From positions 124,001 through 188,000 of the forward strand of contig JAPFFF010000049.1 of NCBI GenBank assembly GCA_039105265.1: a stretch of 64,000 nucleotides of DNA. The letters run 5' to 3'. The stretch's first letter is position 1, and every line of letters begins with the position of its first letter. Positions 1 to 7,714 of this stretch are shown here, piece by piece. The stretch is from Tritrichomonas musculus. Its lineage: Eukaryota > Parabasalia > Tritrichomonadida > Tritrichomonadidae. Under the pieces are notes generated by a model. That model was not told the DNA's origin. It saw only the letters and a list, made by a program, of their open reading frames with translations, and ran no database searches. The position numbers and the translations under genes were made by a program.

Positions 1-2
1 AT

Positions 3-350
3 TTGAGCAATCTTCGTTGGTGTTCTGCAAGTGAAAATAACAGAAATGCTTCAGGAAGACACGGTGTTTCATATGAATTTATAGACAATATACCAGACGA
101 AGCAATTGTTATTACTCACTATGACCTAAAGAATGAAAGAAGAGTATTTGATGAAAATAAATATTATTACTATTATGATGAAGAGACTGAAGAAGATATC
201 TTTTACCAAAGGATAACTGATGATGTTTATCGAATCATGCACATTAATACATTTAAAAGTGGTAGAAAATTCATTGCGACAAGAGATATAAATAATAAGC
301 AAACCACATTCTATATCAATACCTTTAAACACCAATACGGATTAGACTAA
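3..350 (+). CDS. HNH-type endonuclease C-terminal part (5' end off window)
   Basis: The frame is open from the window edge to 350, so only the C-terminal 115 residues are seen. Near its start is NLRWCSASENNRN, which matches the end of HNH homing-type nucleases (N-RW-x-ENxxN). The remainder is acidic and tyrosine-rich, without a motif I recognise. The catalytic histidines would lie upstream of the window. It is followed after 36 bp by a conserved Polinton gene on the same strand. Free-standing HNH genes are common passengers of phages and large DNA viruses; here it would be a passenger of element 1. The family call rests on one motif. Confidence 0.55.
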   Translation: MSNLRWCSASENNRNASGRHGVSYEFIDNIPDEAIVITHYDLKNERRVFDENKYYYYYDEETEEDIFYQRITDDVYRIMHINTFKSGRKFIATRDINNKQTTFYINTFKHQYGLD

Positions 351-386
351 AAAAATTTTATTTATATTTTTTTATTTCTCTACAAA

Positions 387-836
387 ATGGAGCAACAATT
401 CAAGGTATATGATTACATCAATAATGTTATTTCCCTTGCCGAACACCCAGAAGATTTTAAGGAAAGTAATTTCGCTATTCTTTGCGATAGATATCCAATT
501 CAACTTTCAAAAAATAAATATTTAGCAAAAGTTATCTACATATCAATTAAGGCGGACAAGAACGTATGGAGGATATATCCGGATAAGATTAAAGAATATG
601 ATATAGAACACATAGTATTAAATACTAACTCAAGAAGGAAAATTAATTATAAAATGCAAGAATTCTTTGTTAATGGTTCAAATAAGGAACAAGAATATGG
701 GGAATACAGTTACTACAATTATTCAATAGAATTAGCATCTAAAAAGACTAAAACAATGATAGAGGAATTACGTAAGAAATATGAATTAAATACACCCGAA
801 CTATTTATCGGTCTCCATCAAGAGCTAGTTCTGTAA
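387..836 (+). CDS. Conserved Polinton protein, about 150 aa, unknown function
   Basis: 149 residues from an ATG preceded by a T-rich stretch typical of gene starts in these elements. It is clearly related to 22075-22533 in element 2 and 48477-48929 in element 3: all share KVYDYIN near the start, a C-D-RYPI segment, a YISLK-like strand, NxRRxI and a C-terminal QxLVL or QxIVL. All three copies are the first ordinary gene after the element end or edge. No catalytic pattern or membrane segment is visible. It is probably an early or accessory protein kept across the family. A small hairpin directly follows the stop. Confidence 0.8.
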   Translation: MEQQFKVYDYINNVISLAEHPEDFKESNFAILCDRYPIQLSKNKYLAKVIYISIKADKNVWRIYPDKIKEYDIEHIVLNTNSRRKINYKMQEFFVNGSNKEQEYGEYSYYNYSIELASKKTKTMIEELRKKYELNTPELFIGLHQELVL

Positions 837-850
837 GTCGGAATCTCGAC
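837..850 (+). terminator. Hairpin plus T-run after the 149-aa gene
   Basis: GTCG and CGAC arms surround GAATCT directly after the stop codon, followed a few bases on by a T-rich run. The same core (GTCGGAATTCCGAC type) occurs at 59142-59157. It could be a 3'-end signal, since some large DNA viruses end transcripts at hairpins, or a small palindromic insertion. Confidence 0.35.
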
Positions 851-874
851 CGACCAATTTTTTTTGAAAAAGAA

Positions 875-1303
875 ATGAATAAGTACAGAAAACCCAATTC
901 AACAACAGTTGGAGCAGAGGGGACAATGTTTAACGAAGGAACTAAGACTGAGAAGACAATAGAGTTTAATCACTTTGGCATATTTTCTAATGACAATACT
1001 TACGCAGTTACGTTTAACCCAAGAATCAATAGACCACCAACAAAGTATATGGAAAACAAACCAGTCAAACCACCAAAGAGTAATCAACATAAAACAAAAC
1101 CATTACACGAACCACCTGTTAGTATTACAGATGGAGGGTATTATTTGAAGAAAGATAAAGCACCCAAAGCTCCTATTCTTCCTCCATACTTAAAGAAACC
1201 AGAGAAATTAGGAGAAATACAAGGTAGAGCGGATGAAAGAAATAAAGGAAGGATTGGATACTTTAAACCAATTAATGTTAAGCAAGCTAATATTCATTAC
1301 TGA
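875..1303 (+). CDS. Proline/lysine-rich small protein of element 1
   Basis: 142 residues, rich in Pro and Lys in its second half (for example KPVKPPKS and PKAPILPPYLKKP), with a low-complexity character and a basic net charge. The ATG at 875 follows an A/T-rich leader. It sits between two conserved Polinton genes on the same strand, with only 27 bp before the next ATG. I find no relative in elements 2 and 3. Disordered basic proteins of this size in such elements may be core or DNA-condensing proteins, but that is inference. Confidence 0.6.
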   Translation: MNKYRKPNSTTVGAEGTMFNEGTKTEKTIEFNHFGIFSNDNTYAVTFNPRINRPPTKYMENKPVKPPKSNQHKTKPLHEPPVSITDGGYYLKKDKAPKAPILPPYLKKPEKLGEIQGRADERNKGRIGYFKPINVKQANIHY

Positions 1304-1330
1304 TTGATTATCAACTTTTTTCGAAAGGAA

Positions 1331-1858
1331 ATGATAAAGAAGAGATCCAACAATGCCGGAGTTAACGCGAACGTTTCATTAGAACCTCAAGCAGCAGCAC
1401 AGTCAACAAGCAATATAAATAATAATATTATTATAAACAAAAGGGATGATGGAAAAGAAGAAATTGTTATCACTCGTAATGTTGAATTAGAAGAGAATCA
1501 AGAAGAAGAAACAAAGGATGTTAAGTGCGTGATACTTGAAACGTATGCAAAAATATTGTTAGACCAGGACAAAGCATTATTATCCAACTTAATATCAAAG
1601 AATTGTATAATTGTCCCTGTTACTGCCTTATCTAATATAATTAAAACAATTATTAAAGCGGAGGTGGTAGAAATAAGTCTTGATGAGGATGTAGGCTGTT
1701 GTGCAGGGAAAGCTAATCCGATACGTAAGATAGATTCCATTAAGATAGTAAATGATAATGGAGAAGTATGTACTGACTTCAAACAAGTATATAACAAAGA
1801 ATATAATGAACTAGTTAACAAATATCATCTGTGTCTTAAGCATGCAGTTAATATGTAA
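1331..1858 (+). CDS. Conserved Polinton protein (190-aa family), unknown function
   Basis: 175 residues from the ATG at 1331; the frame extends upstream only from a non-ATG codon. The C-terminal 100 residues match 23603-24187 and 62830-63429: a segment like LLxNLISKNCIIV (elsewhere NSYLICKSDLLMNMIK), a C(C/G)C-containing acidic turn (DVGCCAG here), then KIxxIKIV and YNxxYxxxVxKY near the end. The N-terminus is variable and low in complexity. Cysteines near the middle are kept in all three copies, which hints at metal binding or a disulfide. In elements 2 and 3 it neighbours the small membrane protein and the ATPase. Confidence 0.75.
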   Translation: MIKKRSNNAGVNANVSLEPQAAAQSTSNINNNIIINKRDDGKEEIVITRNVELEENQEEETKDVKCVILETYAKILLDQDKALLSNLISKNCIIVPVTALSNIIKTIIKAEVVEISLDEDVGCCAGKANPIRKIDSIKIVNDNGEVCTDFKQVYNKEYNELVNKYHLCLKHAVNM

Positions 1859-1887
1859 TTATTATTTGTTTTTTTATTTTTATCAAA

Positions 1888-2142
1888 ATGACGAGTAAAA
1901 TAGACCTAAACCAATTCAAGAAAACAGAAGTAATAAAGAAATTGTCCAAATCGAAGTCAAGTGAGAATCTGACGTCAATGGATACCCCGAAAAGAGGCAG
2001 GAAGAGTAAATATAATACCCCTGAAGAAAGACTTGAAGCCAGACGACAACAACAAAAAGAATATAGACAAAGAAAGAAGCAAGAGTTAGAGGAATTGAAG
2101 AAAATTGCTGAAATGGTTACTGCTGAGAAGAAAGAAGCATGA
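1888..2142 (+). CDS. Small AT-hook / basic-region protein
   Basis: 84 residues with a central KRGRKSKY, an AT-hook-like minor-groove binding motif. A basic stretch (ARRQQQKEYRQRKKQ) follows, running into a leucine-spaced helix (LEELKKIAEM), so it resembles a short bZIP-type DNA-binding protein. The start is preceded by a TTTTTTTATTTTT stretch, the box seen before many genes in these elements. It probably binds element or host DNA; regulator and packaging roles are both possible. The 3' end abuts the inverted repeat of the cassette at 2148. Confidence 0.6.
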   Translation: MTSKIDLNQFKKTEVIKKLSKSKSSENLTSMDTPKRGRKSKYNTPEERLEARRQQQKEYRQRKKQELEELKKIAEMVTAEKKEA

Positions 2143-2147
2143 AAACA

Positions 2148-2196
2148 AAAAATCTTCATCTTATTTTTGGTTTGGGTGAACAGGTGAATTGTCACC
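2148..2196 (+). repeat. Left inverted repeat and GGTGA hairpin of cassette A
   Basis: The outer 26 bp (2148-2173) are the exact reverse complement of 3417-3442. Then comes GGTGAACAGGTGA, a 4-base loop and TCACC (2175-2196). A TCATCT core precedes the GGTGA units, as in the element 3 copies. A second direct copy of the 22-bp site lies at 2269-2290. Confidence 0.85.
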
Positions 2197-2305
2197 ACAT
2201 TTATGTCACCTTCAGAGTCATCTGATAAACAAAAATATAAGATGATTTTTTAGTATTTTAGATCATTAGGTGAAGAGGTGAATTGTCACCACATTTTTGT
2301 CACCT

Positions 2306-3325
2306 TCACACTCTATTCACATATTGTGTCCTATGAACGTTTGTTATCTTCCATTTGCCGGTCTGTTCGAGTCTATCTGTTAATTCAGCAAAGGTTAATT
2401 TTTGTCCAAACTCTTTGGCATATCTCTGCTGAACATCCTTTAACAATAATCTATCAATGCTTGGATAATTGTTCTGCATAAACTTGGTTAAATCGTAATC
2501 AGACTCATCAAACTGCCTATCGATTTCTTCCTGTTCAGCTCTCATACGTTGAACTTCACGCAAAGTATATTCATATAATCTCTGTTTGGCCTCACACTTG
2601 CTGCAACGTTTATTGGAACTTGAATTGATATTAAATATTTTAGTATTAATCCTCGTAATACAGCATCTAAGCTTCAATAAGGTACTGTAATCAATATGAA
2701 ATTCATTAACCTTACTTCTTAAGCTCTCATGATTATTATTGTTTTCCATATCATACCAGTAATAACAGAATACATCATATATACAGTTAGCGTATCTTTC
2801 AATAAACTCTTTATATTTCTCAAAGTCTTCACTCTCCAAAAGTTCACTTGTACTCATCACTACTTTATCACACTTCTCATTCATAGCATTGTGGTCACAA
2901 TAATAACCAACAAACTGTACATTCATTTTACGTAGAAACTTCTTAAGTTCTGCACTATCTGTCTTTAATACTTCTATTTCATTAAATATTGGTTCAAATG
3001 GTTTTGTCTGTGATATTAGCATTATCTTTGGAAGACTTGAAATCATAGTGAAAACGTCTTTGATATATTTATTGTTGTGCTCAAACTTAACATCATAGGC
3101 ATCAGGATTATAGTTATTGGTTAGCAAATCCCTCATAATCATTCTCTTTGTGTTTAATTCCTTCTCACAACTAACTTCCACAAGAGGCTTAATAGGGTTT
3201 CCATGAATATCATAATACTTATCAACTTTCCCATTTACATCAGATATTGGTTTAGGAATTAGGTCAACAAGATATTCATTAACATTGAAGTCGGCTTGAG
3301 CTTGTGTATTTGTTTGCGCTATCAT
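2306..3325 (-). CDS. 339-aa cassette protein, unknown family, probable DNA binding
   Basis: 339 residues, the same length as its homolog at 57470-58489. Conserved blocks are QTKP..PIF..IE.LKTDSAE, then CxHNxMNEKCDK near residue 145, a CSKC pair near residue 245 (possible zinc site), a charged helix RMRxEQ, and a C-terminal domain with NYPSIDR-LLKDVQ ending ITNVHRTxYVNR that looks like a small helical or winged-helix DNA-binding fold. I recognise no transposase, recombinase or HUH motif. Its flanking hairpin repeats suggest it acts on them, as transposase, replication initiator or repressor; this is inference. Confidence 0.65.
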   Translation of the reverse strand: MIAQTNTQAQADFNVNEYLVDLIPKPISDVNGKVDKYYDIHGNPIKPLVEVSCEKELNTKRMIMRDLLTNNYNPDAYDVKFEHNNKYIKDVFTMISSLPKIMLISQTKPFEPIFNEIEVLKTDSAELKKFLRKMNVQFVGYYCDHNAMNEKCDKVVMSTSELLESEDFEKYKEFIERYANCIYDVFCYYWYDMENNNNHESLRSKVNEFHIDYSTLLKLRCCITRINTKIFNINSSSNKRCSKCEAKQRLYEYTLREVQRMRAEQEEIDRQFDESDYDLTKFMQNNYPSIDRLLLKDVQQRYAKEFGQKLTFAELTDRLEQTGKWKITNVHRTQYVNRV

Positions 3326-3383
3326 TAGGTTTATGTAAGTGGAAGATAAAAATTAACTAAAAAAATAAAGGTTAGAAAAATAG

Positions 3384-3442
3384 GGTTAGAACTAACCTGT
3401 TAACCTTTGATCATGAAAACCAAAAATAAGATGAAGATTTTT
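3384..3442 (-). repeat. Right inverted repeat and GGTTA hairpin of cassette A
   Basis: 3417-3442 is the exact inverse of 2148-2173. The inner site 3384-3405, read on the minus strand, is GGTTAACAGGTTA, a 4-base loop and TAACC. Compared with the left side, G to T changes on one hairpin arm are matched by C to A on the other, so the stems are kept. Confidence 0.8.
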
Positions 3443-6400
3443 AGAATTTGATTCTTCGTTCAAACACAGGAAGATTTACTTGTTGGTAAGAGGAAGATTT
3501 TCTAAAACAGTTAGCACCATCAAGGAGGTTAAATGTAATTTCCTCTCCATCATAAAGTTTCTCATATAGCTGCTCAATTGTAATACCCATTCTTTTTGCT
3601 TTGTTCAGGATAACTTGTTTTGGTATTCCTTTTAATCTAATGTGATAGCCTTCATTACCTTTTTCATCAACTAGGATATCTAAGTAACTTTTCTTTCCTA
3701 ATGCTATTAATTTTCTTGAATGAACACTACCGACAGCACCATTAAACGAATCAAAGTCACAATGAAACTGTGTCATCTTCTTACCAATCAACTCCTTCCC
3801 ATATTTTTTCTTGAACACCTCAGCTATCCTTGGTACATCTATTTCTCTAACGTGTACGCTATCTGTATCAGTATAGTAGATGTCTATTCCATTTTGCTCA
3901 GCAGTACTCATTACCCTATTCATTAAATGTTTGCTCCATGACAAGACACTAGCACCAAAATGAGGTAAATTAAAATGACTGTTTATTGGTTTCACTTTCT
4001 TAACATATACATTATCAATTGACTTGTTCTCTATCACCTCTGTTATGTAATTATAGTTCTTCCATATGTACTTTATTGCCTTATCTTTTGGTATACATTT
4101 AGTTTCAGTTGTTGTTGCCTTTAGGATAGATTTTCCGTAAATGGAATTAAGAAGTAGTTTAATGGTTTGCTGCAATGGATTGTTAGCATCTTGGTATCTC
4201 CTTCTTAGATTGAACAATTTCTCTATAAATACATTAATCTTGTTGTTGAATCCTTTGTCAAAGTAATATCCTCTAATAAACTCATAATCGAAATCATAAA
4301 ACTCCATCAAGTCCATAAAAGCTCTCTTGTCTATGTAATAATTGTTGATAGGATTGTTGTTAAATATTTTTGACCCTTGATCATTCCTACTAAATATTTG
4401 ACCAAATTTATATGGTTTATCAGCCTTGCACTTGATCTTCTTGATATTGATTTCAATGAAGAACTGATCAAAATCTAATAATTCTTTCGTAAACATATCC
4501 GATGGACCCGCACGATTAGTGCCTGAGGCCTCCAGGCGAATTACTTCAGGCACTCCTTTAGGTACACCAGACATAATACTCATTGCACTAGGATATAAAC
4601 TGACTGCATCAAAATCTTGTATCCTTTCCTCTATATATTGCTTTTCATTATTAGCTGTCATTGTTCTACCTCCACTAACGCATCTCTGAATGAAGTTTTG
4701 TGGTTTACCACTAAGTTGATAACACCCATCAAAGCAACCAAATTTATATGCATAATAGTAGCCAATAGAGCTAATGGATATAAAGTTATGGACATCAAGC
4801 ATCTTTGTCTTCGTCTGCTTAAATACTTCTACCAGATCTCTATTAAATTTCTCTACTCCCTTCATCAATACTATGCAATCCAGTTTGCAATAATAGATAG
4901 CATACTTCATAATATCAATAGCTCCTCCAACATATGCACCACAAGCTTTTGCATTATCTATTAATTGCTTCCAGTCTTATTTTATCTGTGTCAATGGTTT
5001 CTTGTCTTGGTTCTCTAAGTAATACTGTAGTTGAAATTCAAGCGCAGAGACAGTTTTCCTATTTATGTTCCTTTCAGTATATATTTTATAGGCCATTACC
5101 TCTTTATGAACTGGTAACTGAAACATCTTGCCAAATGAAGCTAATGCAGCAGGGATGATAGAGTAGCTATTGCGGAAAGTTAATCTCTTGTTAGGTTTAT
5201 ACTTTGTCATGACTATTTGCAGAATAGTTCCACTTCTCTCTGTTATTTGTACATTCCATCCAGGAGTATTTATAAAGAAACAAGCATCATATTTAAGGTT
5301 ATGGAAGTAAATGAGAGAATTGTTCTCCAATGACTTTAGTAATCTGTCGGCAATATTCTCCCCATCAAATATCATTTTATGAATTAACTCTTTGGTCCTG
5401 TACACAGTAATATTTAGATAAGGCATATGGGGTGATACAGTGGTATTAGTTTCAAAATCAGAATAATAAATCCTACTCCACTCTCTCTCCTTTTTCGTCT
5501 CTGATGAATCTATTAGTTTACAGCATAATTCAGGATCATATTCAAGGTCCGTATAATCCGCTAAGTGAGAGTTGTATTCATTCGTTGCTAAGATATTCAT
5601 TTCACAGGACTTGATTTCTCTGAACTTTCCTTCTTTAAATAGCTTGCGAAATATTGCCATAGGTTTAACACCATTTAGGGGTTTATATATCATGTAATGG
5701 TTCTTGTACAGTAATAAGTCAACAATTCGGTCAAACTCTTTGGCCCATGGTCTCTTTCTTGTATCTATTTTTATTTCTTGTTGGTTTACTACATCTTTTC
5801 CCTCATCAATCCTTCTTACAACAAAATGGCATTTAAACTGCTTGGCTATATCGTATATCAAGTTATTGGGGATTAACCTAGTCTTGACCATAAAGCGTAA
5901 ATAATTAATTTCCTCATCACTGAATACTCCAGACTGAATGCAATCATATACCAAACAATTGTCTTTATAGTTCTTCTTATCAACTGTCTTGAATATTTGG
6001 TACTGTGATAAGTCTAAATCAGAAAGATTAATATAAGGGAAGAATCCACCTTCTGGATTATCGCGATAATCTTCGTCGACTTCAACTTCTTCTTCATACA
6101 ACTTACCTTTATTATCTTCTTTATTAATAGTGAATGATGTTTGCTTGCCTCTCTTTCTATTTTTAATGAAGAGCAACTGGTATTTTGCAGGGATGAATAC
6201 ATTGCCAACCCAAGGATTATTGTCTGAACAGTCATCATTCAAGTCTATTGTCCCTGATATATGTCCTATTGTTGAATCTAATCTTCGTGCCTTGGAAAGT
6301 GTAAACCATTTGTATTCCTCACCACCTAATGATTCGCTTTTTACTACTATATTCTTCTTATTCTCTTTGTGTAATTGTCTTAATGTTTCAGTGAAAGCAA

Positions 6401-6593
6401 GTCTCTTATCTTTATCATCACCTATATCTATGTCAAATGATATTTCTTTATTAGCCTTGGTCATGAATTCTTTCAAATATTTCTTGAACTTTCGTTTGTC
6501 TCTTACGTCTTTCACCCTTTGCTTATACTCTTTTCTTGCTTCTGTTCTTGCAGTCGAATAGAGGTCAACTGATATATCAAAGAGGTATGTCAT
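3441..6593 (-). pseudogene. polB: Protein-primed DNA polymerase B of element 1 (broken)
   Basis: Family B polymerase of the protein-primed Polinton type. From the start at 6593: a region near residue 209 with DNCLVYDC resembles the OTU-like domain of some Polinton polymerases. Then Exo I YSDFETN near residue 376 and an Exo II-like FHNLKYDA. The pol part has motif A DFDAVSLYPS, motif B LLNSIYGKS, motif C YYTDTDSVH and a late LKGIPK. It is open in two long pieces (about one break). Unlike the element 2 enzyme it has no HNH insert, so it belongs to a different polymerase lineage. It would replicate the linear element from a terminal protein. Confidence 0.9.
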
Positions 6594-6648
6594 TTAATTG
6601 TAAATAAGAAATAAAAAAATATCACGCTAAATATTTATTAACCCTAAA

Positions 6649-6972
6649 ATGGTAGAATACATATTTTTGATTCGTGAAAGGGAATTTTCTTATTCTAATC
6701 AACCTGTATACAAAATTGGTAGAACAAATAAGATTGCAACAAGAATGGGACAATATCCAAAAGACAGCGAAGTATATATAATTGAAGCAGTAAGTGATTC
6801 AGTAAAAGTGGAAAAAGAATTAATAACAATATTTGAAGAAAATTATAAGAGAGCAACAACAAGAGATGGAACAGCATTTATAGGTAATGAGTACTTTGTT
6901 GGGAATGTGAATGAAATGATATATATTATTAGGACTTATATCCAATATCATTGTCCCAGAGCTATCATTTAG
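6649..6972 (+). CDS. GIY-YIG-like (T5orf172 type) nuclease
   Basis: 107 residues: YIFLIRE at the N-terminus stands for the first strand, VYKIGRTN is the typical YKIGxT core, followed by R at residue 32, a conserved E in KVEKELITIF, and NEYFVGN near the end. This is the small T5orf172/MUG113 branch of the GIY-YIG family, found as free-standing genes in phages and large DNA viruses. It lies divergently from the polymerase gene and overlaps the end of the next minus-strand gene by 8 bp. A passenger or host-genome-attacking nuclease are both possible. Confidence 0.7.
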   Translation: MVEYIFLIREREFSYSNQPVYKIGRTNKIATRMGQYPKDSEVYIIEAVSDSVKVEKELITIFEENYKRATTRDGTAFIGNEYFVGNVNEMIYIIRTYIQYHCPRAII

Positions 6973-7696
6973 TAAGGATGTCATATATATCAGCCTCTTG
7001 GCTTGGTTTTATTTTTAAGGTAATGAAGAGAGGAGATTTTAATATTACTGGTTGAAACATGAAATCGACTAATCTCATTTCCAAATATTTTAATGAATCC
7101 GTATTAACTTTTATTTTTATTGGCTTAGTCATGTCATAGTTAACTATCATTGCCTCTTGATCCATTATCATTGTGTCAATGTTTGCAAGGATGCTTGGGG
7201 TATATTCTTGGTCTCCAATTGATGAATGAGTTGCTACCCCCTGTAATGAAACTAAATACAACTTATTGGCAAAATCAAGTATAGATAGATCAGGTACATT
7301 TTTTTCTTCATTAGCTTTTACATCAAATTCCTTACAGTTGAACAAACCAGTAATCAATTTTGCTCTATGACTTCCTTCCTTGAATGTAATATTTTCAGTA
7401 GGTGTTAATGATATGGTTCTGTTATTGATATTCTTAAACTCAATTGTTTTCTGACACAGGTTTAGAAATTTGACTAGATATCCAAATGAATAGGCATACA
7501 TTTCCTCGAAATCAATTCGTACCTCATCATTAGATGTTTCAAATATTAAATAATCTTCCGCAGTTGTCATCAATATGTTGGCTTTGGTGTTGATAGATGA
7601 AACATAGTACTTCACGTATGGACATTTCCATGGGATATCAATATTAAGTCTTACCGTATTATAATTACCTGGTTGACTCTGAACACTATACAACAT
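6965..7696 (-). CDS. Conserved beta-rich Polinton protein, possible minor capsid
   Basis: 243 residues, ATG at 7696. The sequence is beta-strand-rich, with few charged clusters and no signal peptide or membrane helix. The N-terminus has QPGNYNTVRLNIDIPW and the end ITLKIKPS-EADIYDI. Its position, divergent from the fibre gene with 18 bp between start codons, suggests a virion module, and a single-jelly-roll penton or fibre-base protein would fit the length. That is inference: I cannot show the fold. No counterpart of the same length was found in elements 2 or 3. Confidence 0.5.
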   Translation of the reverse strand: MLYSVQSQPGNYNTVRLNIDIPWKCPYVKYYVSSINTKANILMTTAEDYLIFETSNDEVRIDFEEMYAYSFGYLVKFLNLCQKTIEFKNINNRTISLTPTENITFKEGSHRAKLITGLFNCKEFDVKANEEKNVPDLSILDFANKLYLVSLQGVATHSSIGDQEYTPSILANIDTMIMDQEAMIVNYDMTKPIKIKVNTDSLKYLEMRLVDFMFQPVILKSPLFITLKIKPSQEADIYDILTK

Positions 7697-7714
7697 AATT
7701 TAATTTCAGATAAA

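Larger units (their letters stand above)
2148..3442. mobile_element. Candidate mobile cassette A (GGTGA-hairpin element) in element 1
   Basis: A unit of about 1.3 kb holding a single gene (2306-3325, minus). It is bounded by perfect 26-bp inverted repeats at 2148-2173 and 3417-3442. Inside these lie 22-bp hairpin sites at 2175-2196, 2269-2290 and 3384-3405. A homologous gene with the same kind of sites on both sides occurs in element 3 (57418-58581), next to a different gene, and element 2 lacks it. That pattern fits a small mobile element or a self-contained regulated module. No target duplication is obvious. Confidence 0.55.
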
